Source: Rhodoferax aquaticus
GTDB lineage: Bacteria; Pseudomonadota; Gammaproteobacteria; Burkholderiales; Burkholderiaceae_C
Length of the DNA: 64,000 nt
Reading direction: 5' to 3'
NCBI RefSeq assembly: GCF_006974105.1
Contig: NZ_CP036282.1
Coordinates: 3,534,001 to 3,598,000, forward strand
Made by a program: the position numbers and the translations under genes. Positions within the stretch are counted from its first letter, which is position 1. Each line of letters begins with the position of its first letter. The notes under the pieces were generated by a model. The model was not told where the DNA came from and searched no databases. It saw only the letters and a program-made list of their open reading frames with translations. This document shows, one piece after another, positions 47,872-56,375 of this stretch.

Positions 47872-48264
47872 TCACCCCTTGGGCTGCAGCAGGTCCCACT
47901 TGTTGCCAAACCTGTCTTGAAACACGGCCACGGTGGCGTAGCTCTCTTCGCGTGGGGTTTCTAAAAACTGCACGCCGCGTGCTAGGTAGCGGGCGTGGTC
48001 GCGCCAGAAGTCGTCGGTGTTCAAAAACAAAAACACGCGCCCACCGGTTTGGTCGCCCACGCGGGCCAGTTGCTCAGGGCCTTTGGCCTTGGCCAAGAGC
48101 AAGCGGCTGCCCGTGGCACCGGGCGGCGCCACCAGCACCCAGCGCTGGCCGTTGGGCAAGGCGGTGTCTTCCACCAAGTCAAAGCCCAAGTCTTGGGTGT
48201 AGTGGGCAATCGCTTCGTCATAGTCGGGGACGACCAAGGCAATACAGGCAATGTTTTGGGGCAT
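47872..48264 (-). CDS. VOC (glyoxalase/bleomycin-resistance) family protein
   Basis: 130 residues from ATG 48264. A single vicinal-oxygen-chelate module: IACIALVVPDYDEAIAHYTQ, LGFDLVEDT, GGRVFLFLNTDDF and VFQDRFGNKWDLLQP. Metal-ligand positions are suggestive only. Substrate unknown. Divergent from the GNAT gene. Confidence 0.85.
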   Translation of the reverse strand: MPQNIACIALVVPDYDEAIAHYTQDLGFDLVEDTALPNGQRWVLVAPPGATGSRLLLAKAKGPEQLARVGDQTGGRVFLFLNTDDFWRDHARYLARGVQFLETPREESYATVAVFQDRFGNKWDLLQPKG

Positions 48265-48385
48265 GGTGGGTGATTCAGAGGGTTGCGGTTTAAGACAAGA
48301 GGGCAGGACTTTACGCCAAGTGCCACTGCCGTGGCCGTGCCAAAATGGGCCAACACGTGTTAGCCCCCCGCTGCCCCAGCACACC

Positions 48386-48913
48386 ATGACCACCATCACC
48401 TTCACACTTGCCGATCCTCACACGCACCGTGCGGACCTTCTGCGCTTGAGCAAAGAATACATGGACTGGGTGCTCGGTGAGCTCTCGGCCCTCACGGGTG
48501 CCAGCCCCGAAGCCATGATGGGCATGCCGGTTGCCACTTACGTGGAGAGCACCTTAGACAAAGTGTGTGGTGAGCTGCCGCCCGTGGGTGCGTTCTACTT
48601 GGTGCATGCCGACGGTGTGCTGGCAGGCATGGGGGGCTTGCGGCGCGTAGAAGACGGCGTGGGCGAGGTCAAGCGCATTTATGTGCGCCCTGACCAGCGC
48701 GGCAAGCGCTTGGGTGAGGCCATCATGCAGCGCGTGCTGGCCGATGCGGCGGACTTTGGCTACGCCCGCATGCTGCTGGACTCGGCGCCGTTTATGCAGT
48801 CGGCCCACCGCTTGTACGAAAACATGGGCTTCCAATACCGCAGTGCCTACGAGCCCACCGAGGTGCCCCCACAGTTTCACGCCATCTGGCGCTTTATGGA
48901 GCGTGGGCAATAA
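48386..48913 (+). CDS. GNAT family N-acetyltransferase
   Basis: 175 residues from ATG 48386. The acetyl-CoA binding motif A is VKRIYVRPDQRGKRLGEAIM, followed by RMLLDSAPFMQSAHRLYENM and GFQYR (motif B). Substrate unknown. Its stop abuts the start of the transporter gene, so the two are probably co-transcribed. Confidence 0.88.
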   Translation: MTTITFTLADPHTHRADLLRLSKEYMDWVLGELSALTGASPEAMMGMPVATYVESTLDKVCGELPPVGAFYLVHADGVLAGMGGLRRVEDGVGEVKRIYVRPDQRGKRLGEAIMQRVLADAADFGYARMLLDSAPFMQSAHRLYENMGFQYRSAYEPTEVPPQFHAIWRFMERGQ

Positions 48914-49807
48914 ATGGGTAGCCACAACACACGGCTTGCCAACAGCGTGCCGCTGCTGGCGGTACTGGGCTCGGTCATTGCGCTGGGTATTGGCACCTCG
49001 TTTGCCAAGCATTTGTTTCCGGTGGTGGGCTCTTTGGGCACCACGGCGCTGCGCGTGGGGTTTTCTGCGCTACTGATGTTGGCGCTGTGGCGACCGTGGC
49101 GCTGGGCGCTCTCGCGCAGCGATGCAATATCGCTGCTGCGCTATGGCGTGGCCCTGGGTTTGATGAACCTGCTGTTTTATATGTCGCTGCGCACCATTCC
49201 GTTTGGGGTGGCGGTGGCGATTGAGTTTTCAGGGCCGCTGACGGTGGCGCTGTTGTCGTCGCGCAAGGCCATTAACTTCGTGTGGCTGGCGCTGGCCATG
49301 GTGGGCTTGGGCTTGCTGCTGCCACTGGGCGACAACGTGGCAAGCCTAGACCCCGAGGGCGTAGCCTACGCCTTATTGGCGGCGGTGTTTTGGGGTGCCT
49401 ACATTGTGTTTGGCAAGCGTGTAGGGCACTTACACGCGGGCCATTCGGTGGCCCTGGGCCTGAGTGTGGCGGCGATTACCGTGGTGCCGTTTGGCGTGTG
49501 GCACGCAGGTACGGCTTTGCTGTCGCCCTCCATTTTGTTGTATGGCTTGTTGGTGGCGGCTGTGTCGAGCGCCATTCCTATTTCGCTGGAGATGATGGCT
49601 TTGAAGCGCTTGCCGCAAGAGGCCTTTGGCATCATGACCAGCATGGAGCCTGCAGTGGCGGCCCTCTTAGGCTTGCTGGTGCTTAACGAGCATTTGACTG
49701 CGCTGCAGTGGGTGGCCATTGTGTGCACCATGCTGGCCGCTGCTGGCAGTGCGTGGACGGCCGCACCACCCAACCCCGCCACTAAGCCTGCAGCGCAAGA
49801 AAGTTAG
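48914..49807 (+). CDS. DMT/EamA-family exporter, RhtA-like
   Basis: 297 residues with ten hydrophobic segments in two EamA repeats. GTSFAKHLFPVVGSLGTTAL at the start and MSLRTIPFGVAVAIEFSGPL plus the second-repeat SSAIPISLEMMALKRLP are typical of the RhtA threonine/homoserine exporter group. Inner membrane. Confidence 0.85.
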   Translation: MGSHNTRLANSVPLLAVLGSVIALGIGTSFAKHLFPVVGSLGTTALRVGFSALLMLALWRPWRWALSRSDAISLLRYGVALGLMNLLFYMSLRTIPFGVAVAIEFSGPLTVALLSSRKAINFVWLALAMVGLGLLLPLGDNVASLDPEGVAYALLAAVFWGAYIVFGKRVGHLHAGHSVALGLSVAAITVVPFGVWHAGTALLSPSILLYGLLVAAVSSAIPISLEMMALKRLPQEAFGIMTSMEPAVAALLGLLVLNEHLTALQWVAIVCTMLAAAGSAWTAAPPNPATKPAAQES

Positions 49808-49810
49808 AGG

Positions 49811-50353
49811 CTAGAGCAAGTCTTCTTCTGGCACGTAAGACGTAGCGGCAGCACCCAAGTCGCCCGCGATTTTTTGCCAGTCGTAGCCGGGCTGTGCGTC
49901 TAGGTATTCAAAGAAGGATGAGTTGGGGTCGTTGAGCAAAATGCCCACCGAGCAGCCGTCCATGTTCTCGCCCAGTTTGAGTAGTGCGTCGTATTTGGTG
50001 CCACTGGCCAAGGCGTCGTCGGCAATAGTAGGCGGCGCGCTGAAGTGCACGCGGGGCAAGGCCAAACGTAGGTTGCGGCCAAAGTCGGTGGGAAAGGCCA
50101 GCTTAGCGTCTAGCAAAGCGCGTATTTCGGAATAGAAGCCGTAGAGCTGAATGTCAAAAAACTCACGCAGCGGCAGGGGGCTGCCGTTTTGAACCGCCAC
50201 ATCAAAAGCGGCCTCAATTTGCAACAGATCGCCTTTCTTCAGGCGCACACGGACGAGCAGTGCTTCGGTGATTCCCGGGAATCCGGCCGCCTGGAAATGG
50301 CGAACAATGCGTTCGGCGGTAGCGTCGGCGGGGAGACTCGTGGTAATCGTCAT
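49811..50353 (-). CDS. Conserved hypothetical, 180 residues
   Basis: A soluble acidic protein with no signal peptide, cysteines apart from one, or recognisable motif. A helical N-terminus (ADATAERIVRHFQAAGFPGI) is followed by a mixed region ending PEEDLL. I do not recognise the family. Convergent with the exporter gene (4 bases) and divergent from the NCX-like gene. Confidence 0.6.
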   Translation of the reverse strand: MTITTSLPADATAERIVRHFQAAGFPGITEALLVRVRLKKGDLLQIEAAFDVAVQNGSPLPLREFFDIQLYGFYSEIRALLDAKLAFPTDFGRNLRLALPRVHFSAPPTIADDALASGTKYDALLKLGENMDGCSVGILLNDPNSSFFEYLDAQPGYDWQKIAGDLGAAATSYVPEEDLL

Positions 50354-50483
50354 GCAGCAAGATCTTTCGCAAAAGCCTGCAGTTTACAGAACTCGTATGG
50401 TGCTTCTGGCCACAGCATAGAAAGCGCTTATCCTTAGACGCTTACACCCAGCCCTGCCCTCTTTACGCCGCGTTTTGCCCAGC

Positions 50484-51479
50484 ATGAGTTCTAGTTTCCT
50501 CGTCTATTTGGACCACCCCTTGGCCCAAGTAGCGCTGTTTTTAGCCGCTTCGGCCTTGATGATTTGGCGCTTGCAAGCGATTGAGAGCAAAGGGTTTGAA
50601 GGCACGGTTGTGGGCACTCTCATCATGCCCTACTGCTCGGGGTTTGCGAACCTGGTGTTCGCCTTCATGATGAGCCGCACGCCGGGCAACGGCCGCACCG
50701 TGATTGAAAACTGCATCGTCAACAACGTGACCAATCTCACGCTGATTTTGGGGCTCACCACGCTCATCTTTGCGCCCAAGGCAGCACCTGTCAAAGCGGC
50801 TGCGGGCAAAGCGCGCAGCAAGAAAAAGACGCCTTCGGTGGACCGGCTGCACCAGCTGGAGCTGCTATTCACGCTGGTGGCGCTTTTCTTGTTTACCGGC
50901 ACGCTGTGGGCGCTGGCCAAAGACGGTGTGCTGGACTTGTACGATGGACTGGTGCTGGTGGGGCTGTTCCTGTTTTGGCAGGTGCTGCATGTGTTTGAAA
51001 TCTTGAAAAACAATGTGCGCAAGAACCGGCAGTTTCAGTGGTCTATCTTGCTAGACCTGCTGCTGCTAGCGGCGGGTGTCTATGGCATTTACATCAGCGT
51101 GGATTTTTTGGTGCAGTGGGTGAGCACCTCCAAAAGCGCGTACCTCAATGCCTCGCACCTGGGGTGGCTCAGTGGCGTACTGATGGTGTTGCCCAATGCG
51201 TTCATTGCGTTTTACTACGGCTTTGTGGGGCGGCAAGACATCATCGTGAGTTCCCAAGTGGGGGACGGGCATATCTGCATTCCCATGTGCATTGGGCTGT
51301 TTGCCTTGTCAGACAAAATCAGCATTCCCGGCTTTTTCCAGGCGGGCATTTACACCATCGCCGGGGCGGCTTGCCTGCACTTTGTGTGCATTGCCACCCT
51401 AGGCCGCCTGCCACGCGCGCTGGGCGTGGTGCTACTAGGCGGCTATGTAGCGTTTGTCTACGCCGGGGTGGTGCAGTAA
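50484..51479 (+). CDS. Sodium/calcium exchanger-like membrane protein
   Basis: 331 residues from ATG 50484 (a TTG at 50475 is an alternative). About ten membrane segments. Two inverted NCX-like repeats: GTLIMPYCSGFANLVFAF plus ENCIVNNVTNLTLILGL, and SGVLMVLPNAFIAFYYGF plus DGHICIPMCIGLFAL. The Asn/Asp-rich ion-binding motifs differ from classical G(N/S)xxxD, so the ion is uncertain. Confidence 0.75.
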   Translation: MSSSFLVYLDHPLAQVALFLAASALMIWRLQAIESKGFEGTVVGTLIMPYCSGFANLVFAFMMSRTPGNGRTVIENCIVNNVTNLTLILGLTTLIFAPKAAPVKAAAGKARSKKKTPSVDRLHQLELLFTLVALFLFTGTLWALAKDGVLDLYDGLVLVGLFLFWQVLHVFEILKNNVRKNRQFQWSILLDLLLLAAGVYGIYISVDFLVQWVSTSKSAYLNASHLGWLSGVLMVLPNAFIAFYYGFVGRQDIIVSSQVGDGHICIPMCIGLFALSDKISIPGFFQAGIYTIAGAACLHFVCIATLGRLPRALGVVLLGGYVAFVYAGVVQ

Positions 51480-51492
51480 ACGGGCAAGGCCA

Positions 51493-52725
51493 TTAGGCGT
51501 GGGACACGGCTTGGCCAATCTCGGGCCAACGCTTGCGCATAAAAATCCACGCGCCCAAACCAATGCCCATCATGCAGACCGAGGCGGTAGCCAAGCCCAC
51601 GGTGCTGTGCATGACCAAGGGCGATATGACGCCGGCCACAAAGCCGTTGGCGGTGGAGCCCACACACATTTGCAAGCTAGAGGCCATGCCCCGGCGCTCG
51701 GGGTGCAGGTCTAGCACCAAAAGCGTGACCACCGGCACCATGAGCGACCAGCCAAACGCAAACACCGCAATAGGAAACAAAGCCCAACTGACATGCGCTT
51801 TGAACACCAGGTTGGCCAACAAATTGACCAAGCCGATGGTCAGCATGATGACAAAGCCAATGCGAATTTGCTTTTTAGGTGCAATCTTGCCCGCCAATCG
51901 CCCGCTGACCATGGCCCCGGCCATGATGCCGCCAATGGTCAACACAAAGAACCAGAAGAACTGCTGCGGCTGTAAGCCCAAGTGTTCACCCAAGAACACC
52001 GGTGCACTCAAAATGTACAAAAACATGCCATTGAAAGGCACGCCACTGGCCAGGGCCAACAAGATAAAGCGCGGGTCAGCACCCAACTGGCGATAACCGC
52101 GCAGCAGGTGTTTCACATTGAACTCTTGGCGTTGGTTTAAATGCAAGGTTTCAGGCAACCAGCGCACATTGATCACCCACAGCGCGACACCTATCGCGCA
52201 CAAGAACCAGAAGATGGCGTGCCAATTGCTGTGCACCAACAACCAGCCGCCCACCATGGGCGCAATGGCCGGGGCCACACCAAAAAAGATGGTGACCTGG
52301 CTCATCACCTTCTGGGCCTGCGATGGCGGAAACATGTCACGAATGATGGCGCGTGACACCACAATGCCTGCACCCGTGGACAGGCCCTGCACGGCGCGAA
52401 AGAAGATCAGCTGCCCAATGTTTTGCGACAAGGCGCACCCAGCAGACGCCAAGGTAAACACCGCCAGCCCCCACAGTACCACAGGCCTGCGGCCAAAGCT
52501 GTCCGAGATGGCGCCATGAAACAGACTCATAAAGGCAAAACCAAACAGGTAGGCCGACAGGGTTTGCTGCATTTGCACCGCTGAGGCATCTAAAGACTGC
52601 TGAATGCCCGCAAACGCCGGCAAATAGGTGTCAATCGAAAACGGCCCCAGCATGCCCAAGATGGCTAACAAAACAGCAAAAGCCCATTGCGGGCCACGCC
52701 AAAGACTCTGAGCGTCGGGATTCAT
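51493..52725 (-). CDS. Bcr/CflA-type MFS multidrug transporter
   Basis: 410 residues from ATG 52725, twelve membrane segments. N-terminal LGPFSIDTYLPAFAGIQQSL and motif A GAISDSFGRRPVVLWGL are hallmarks of the Bcr/CflA drug:proton antiporters. Substrate unknown. Confidence 0.9.
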   Translation of the reverse strand: MNPDAQSLWRGPQWAFAVLLAILGMLGPFSIDTYLPAFAGIQQSLDASAVQMQQTLSAYLFGFAFMSLFHGAISDSFGRRPVVLWGLAVFTLASAGCALSQNIGQLIFFRAVQGLSTGAGIVVSRAIIRDMFPPSQAQKVMSQVTIFFGVAPAIAPMVGGWLLVHSNWHAIFWFLCAIGVALWVINVRWLPETLHLNQRQEFNVKHLLRGYRQLGADPRFILLALASGVPFNGMFLYILSAPVFLGEHLGLQPQQFFWFFVLTIGGIMAGAMVSGRLAGKIAPKKQIRIGFVIMLTIGLVNLLANLVFKAHVSWALFPIAVFAFGWSLMVPVVTLLVLDLHPERRGMASSLQMCVGSTANGFVAGVISPLVMHSTVGLATASVCMMGIGLGAWIFMRKRWPEIGQAVSHA

Positions 52726-52842
52726 GGTTTTATAAAAAAGAGAGAGTAGGCTCGATTGGAACACGCGCCTGCTTTGTCAAAAAGCCACAGCTTGGCATGC
52801 GCTTTGCATAGGTTAACCCTAACTCAGTGCCCCTGGGTAACT

Positions 52843-52852
52843 GTGTATACAC
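52843..52852. promoter_or_regulatory. Perfect 10-base palindrome GTGTATACAC
   Basis: Lies in the divergent region between the MFS gene and the small secreted protein gene, 33 bases before the latter's ATG. It could be a regulator site; no cognate regulator is adjacent. Confidence 0.3.
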
Positions 52853-52884
52853 TTTTGGTATTACGATTGATTTTTCTAAAAAAA

Positions 52885-53205
52885 ATGGAGCCGGTGCCCA
52901 TGCATTCTCTCGTGCAGCCCGTTGTACGGCTACTGCTTGCGTGCTTTCTCGGTGCGCCCTTGCTGGTGGTGGCCCAAAGCAATTCGGCCGCTTTGCCAGC
53001 GCCTGCCGCCGTTGTCGACCCCTGCAAAAAAGATGTGCTGCACTTCCAAGAAGATTTACGAACCGTGCGTGACACCTTGGGCGAAGCGGCTGCCAAGAAA
53101 GTGCAGGAAGACTTTTTGCCTCAAGCGCAATGGAACGCTTTGTTGCTGAATGAAGGTTACTGCGGGATTGCAAAACGCTTGCGAGAGAAGAAATTGGTTC
53201 GCTAA
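52885..53205 (+). CDS. Small secreted hypothetical protein
   Basis: 106 residues from ATG 52885 (ATG 52900 is also possible). A Sec signal peptide (VRLLLACFLGAPLLVVAQ) precedes a mature part with two cysteines (VDPCKKD and EGYCGIAKRL), likely disulfide-bonded in the periplasm. No family recognised. Convergent with and overlapping the EamA gene by four bases. Confidence 0.6.
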   Translation: MEPVPMHSLVQPVVRLLLACFLGAPLLVVAQSNSAALPAPAAVVDPCKKDVLHFQEDLRTVRDTLGEAAAKKVQEDFLPQAQWNALLLNEGYCGIAKRLREKKLVR

Positions 53206-54110
53206 ACCGCTTTGAGCTTGGCAAACAGGGGGCCGCCAAAGAGATTGACCAAGAGCCCCGCCATGAGCAAAGCTCCACCAGCATAGTGAATCGGCTTTAG
53301 TGCTTCGCCAAACACCACCCAACCGGTGGTCAAGCCCACCATGGGCACCATCAGGCTAAACGGGGCCACCCGGTTGGCGGCGTAGCGGGACATCAAAAAC
53401 GTCCACAGACCATAGCCCAACAAGGTGGCCACCCATGCCAAATACGCCACCGAGCCAAATGACACCCAGCCAAAGTTGTGCAGCGCTGTGCTTATTGCCG
53501 CAGGGCCTTCCAACACGTACGACAGGGCCAAAAATGGCAACGGCGGCACCAAGCTAGCCCACACCACAAAAGCAAACTGGTTCATGGGCCCATGGCGGCT
53601 GATGGTGCGGGTGACGATATTGCCGGTAGCCCACATCACTGCAGCGCCAATAGTGAGCAAAAAACCCGCCAGCGGCATAGACACGCCATGTGCGCTGCCA
53701 ATGCACACCAAACCCAGCGCCGCCAAGAGCAAGCCGGCCAACTGGTTAGGCTGCCAATGCTCTTTGAGCCAGAGGGCGGCAAAGAGCATGGTGAAAAAAG
53801 CCTGCGACTGCAGTACCAACGAGGCTAAGCCTGTAGGCATACCCACATAAATGGCAGAGAACAGCAGAGAAAACTGCCCTACCGAGATCGTGAGGCCGTA
53901 AATGAGGTACAGACGCAACGGAACCTTGGGTGGACGCACCAAGAGCACGGCCGGAAACGCGGCCAGCATGAAACGCAGCGCGCCCAGCAAGAGCGGCGGT
54001 ACATCGGCAACGCCCACTTTGATGACCGCAAAGTTAACGCCCCACACCGCGATAACCACCAGCGCCAAAGCGATATCGCGTCCACGCATAGGGACAGAGG
54101 CTGTTGACAT
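53202..54110 (-). CDS. EamA-family exporter (O-acetylserine/cysteine exporter-like)
   Basis: 302 residues with ten membrane segments in two EamA repeats: VIAVWGVNFAVIKVGVADVP and TIGAAVMWATGNIVTRTISR. The RFMLAAFPA and GLASLVLQSQAFFT segments resemble the EamA/YdeD amino-acid exporters. Inner membrane. Confidence 0.85.
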   Translation of the reverse strand: MSTASVPMRGRDIALALVVIAVWGVNFAVIKVGVADVPPLLLGALRFMLAAFPAVLLVRPPKVPLRLYLIYGLTISVGQFSLLFSAIYVGMPTGLASLVLQSQAFFTMLFAALWLKEHWQPNQLAGLLLAALGLVCIGSAHGVSMPLAGFLLTIGAAVMWATGNIVTRTISRHGPMNQFAFVVWASLVPPLPFLALSYVLEGPAAISTALHNFGWVSFGSVAYLAWVATLLGYGLWTFLMSRYAANRVAPFSLMVPMVGLTTGWVVFGEALKPIHYAGGALLMAGLLVNLFGGPLFAKLKAV

Positions 54111-54273
54111 GGCAAACTTTCCAAAAATATTTGCTCCATACTAAGCCAGCCCTCTGGACGGATACCATGTGCAATCGGACAGGTTTCCTTCAAAACCAGA
54201 CAATTGCCAGCGCCTGTGCAGTGCGCACACCTAGCAGTCTTCACCTCCAACTACCTAAGAAAGTGCACCCTCC

Positions 54274-55437
54274 ATGCCCCAGACCAATCCGGTGATTCAC
54301 ATGCTGGGACGCCGCTTGCGGCTTGCTGCGATAGGTGGCGGACCAGGTTCGTTTATTGGGGCCATGCACCGCCAAGCCGCACGCTTGGACGATAGGTTTG
54401 AGTTGGTTGCAGCGGCTCTTTCGTCCGACCCCGACAAGTCGCGGGCTGCAGGCGCGGACCTGGGCTTGCCCGCAGACCGCAGCTATGGCACGGCCTACGC
54501 ACTGATGGAGGCAGAAGCCATGCGGGCCGATGGCGCAGACGTGGTGGCCATCATGACTCCTAACGACAGCCATCACCCCTACGCCATGCACGCGTTGAAG
54601 CTTGGGTTTGACGTGATTTGCGACAAACCCATGGCCAACACCTTGGCCCAGGCCCAAGAGGTGTGCGCCCAAGTGGCCCACTCACAGCGGGTGTATTGCC
54701 TGACCCACAACTACACCGGGTATCCCTTGGTGCGCCAAGCCAAAGCGATGGTGCAGGCGGGCCACTTAGGTGACATCCGATTGGTGCAGGTGGAGTATGT
54801 GCAAGGCGGCCGTGCTAAGCCTGGCCCGAGTCGCACGGCCTGGAAAGACGATGTGAGCCGCGGTGGCCCGTCTTTGGTGCTGGGAGATATTGGAACCCAC
54901 GCGCACAATTTGCTGCGCTTTATCACCGGGCTTGAGGTGGAACAAGTGGCCGCCGAAGTGGGCACCATCGTGCCCACCCGCCAAACGCACGACTATGCAG
55001 GGGTGCTTTTGCGCATGCAGGGCGGCGCGCGCGGTAATCTGTGGGTGACGCAGGCCGCCGCCGGGGTTGAAAACAGCTTGCGTATTCGCGTCAGTGGCTC
55101 ATTGGGTACCCTAGAGTGGGCCCAAGAAAGCCCACAGATCCTGAGCTTTAAGCCGCTAGGCGCGCCTGCACAAACCTACACACCCAACGGCCCTGGCACT
55201 TTGCCACTGGCAGCGCGTTCCTCGCGCATTGCATCAGGCCACCCAGAGGGGTTTCACGAAGCTTTTGCCAACCTCTATGCGGACGCCGCAGAAGCCATTG
55301 CCGCGCGGCGTTGTGGCTTGGCGCCGGATCCTCTTGCCTTGTACTTCCCCAACGCAACGGATGGCTTGCTCGGCGTGCAGTTTGTGACGGCAGTTTTGCA
55401 ATCCAGTGCCCAGCAAGGGGTTTGGACCACTGTGTAA
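54274..55437 (+). CDS. Gfo/Idh/MocA family oxidoreductase
   Basis: 387 residues. Rossmann fold with the nucleotide-binding GGGPGSFIGAMHRQA, then IMTPNDSHHPYAMHALKLGF and the EKP-like CDKPMANTLAQAQ, in which the catalytic Lys is kept. Second domain with DIGTHAHNLLRFITG. NAD(P)-dependent sugar or inositol dehydrogenase; substrate unknown. The start may be ATG 54301 (MLGRRLRLAAIGG). Confidence 0.88.
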   Translation: MPQTNPVIHMLGRRLRLAAIGGGPGSFIGAMHRQAARLDDRFELVAAALSSDPDKSRAAGADLGLPADRSYGTAYALMEAEAMRADGADVVAIMTPNDSHHPYAMHALKLGFDVICDKPMANTLAQAQEVCAQVAHSQRVYCLTHNYTGYPLVRQAKAMVQAGHLGDIRLVQVEYVQGGRAKPGPSRTAWKDDVSRGGPSLVLGDIGTHAHNLLRFITGLEVEQVAAEVGTIVPTRQTHDYAGVLLRMQGGARGNLWVTQAAAGVENSLRIRVSGSLGTLEWAQESPQILSFKPLGAPAQTYTPNGPGTLPLAARSSRIASGHPEGFHEAFANLYADAAEAIAARRCGLAPDPLALYFPNATDGLLGVQFVTAVLQSSAQQGVWTTV

Positions 55438-55446
55438 ACTTCACGC

Positions 55447-55779
55447 ATGCACCAATCCCCCAACTCCGACGCGGCCCATTGGCCCCCCGTAGGCACCGGT
55501 CTCTGGACCCGCTGGTGGGGCTACTTGGTCAGATGGTTGGTGTTCGGGGTAGTGGTTGCGCTGTTTCAACCCGTAGATGAGACCGCTGATCCGCTGTGGC
55601 AGCACAAAGCCCAGCAGGGCGCGCTGGGGCTGCTTTTTGGGTTTTTTGCTGCAGTGGTGTTCACTGCCAGTGAGAATACTTTCAACCAAGCCCGTACCCC
55701 ATGGAAAACCTGGCTTCTCATTGTGCTGACCTGGTTGCTGGTGAAAACTGCCTTTGTAACCACCATTGCTCTGCTGTAG
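55447..55779 (+). CDS. Small membrane protein, unknown
   Basis: 110 residues with three hydrophobic segments (about 25-45, 58-75, 88-108). No motif I recognise. Nine bases after the dehydrogenase gene and therefore probably in its transcript. Followed by a short CCTAG tandem run (about 55787-55805). Confidence 0.6.
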   Translation: MHQSPNSDAAHWPPVGTGLWTRWWGYLVRWLVFGVVVALFQPVDETADPLWQHKAQQGALGLLFGFFAAVVFTASENTFNQARTPWKTWLLIVLTWLLVKTAFVTTIALL

Positions 55780-55813
55780 CTGCCACGCCTAGCCTAGCCT
55801 AGCCTGCAAGCGT

Positions 55814-56362
55814 TCAGGGCCTGCGAAACCGTACCGGCACCTTAGCCCAGTACTTGGACTGCAAGGGATCTAAGCGCACAACCCCACCGGTTGAAGGCGC
55901 GTGGACGAACCGCCCCTCTCCGACATAGATGCCCGCATGGCTGGCACGGCCGTCTTGGATAAAGATGGCCAAGTCGCCCGTCTTAACCGCATGGGCGGCG
56001 ACCGGTTGCCCCCAGTCCGCCATAGCGGCTACTGAGCGCGGGGTCAGTACGCCTGCCCGCTCTTTATAGACATAGGCGATCAGGCCACTGCAATCAAAAC
56101 CACCTGCAGGGGTGTTGCCACCGTAACGGTAAGGTGTACCCACGAGGCCAATGGCCATCAGGGTCACGTCATTGGCCTGGTCTTCCGAGAGCCGCCCACT
56201 GGCAACTGGGGGTGGGGGTGGCAAAGTGGCCACTGGCGCGGGTGGTGGCGCAGAAGCGCATCCGCAAAGCACAGCAACCAAGACACACAGGGTCACGGCC
56301 CGCACAGGTGCCCAAGGTCCACGGGAGATCAGACCAACATGCTTAGCGAAAGACAGGGCCAT
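55814..56362 (-). CDS. NlpC/P60 family lipoprotein peptidase
   Basis: 182 residues. Lipobox LCGC at about residue 34 after a hydrophobic leader, then an Ala/Pro linker and the C40 domain: catalytic Cys in GGFDCSGLIAYVYKE, His in SHAGIYVGEGRFVHAPS. A cell-wall endopeptidase of the Spr/MepS type. Twelve bases downstream of the transglycosylase gene. Confidence 0.9.
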   Translation of the reverse strand: MALSFAKHVGLISRGPWAPVRAVTLCVLVAVLCGCASAPPPAPVATLPPPPPVASGRLSEDQANDVTLMAIGLVGTPYRYGGNTPAGGFDCSGLIAYVYKERAGVLTPRSVAAMADWGQPVAAHAVKTGDLAIFIQDGRASHAGIYVGEGRFVHAPSTGGVVRLDPLQSKYWAKVPVRFRRP

Positions 56363-56375
56363 AGGTGTGGGGCGC

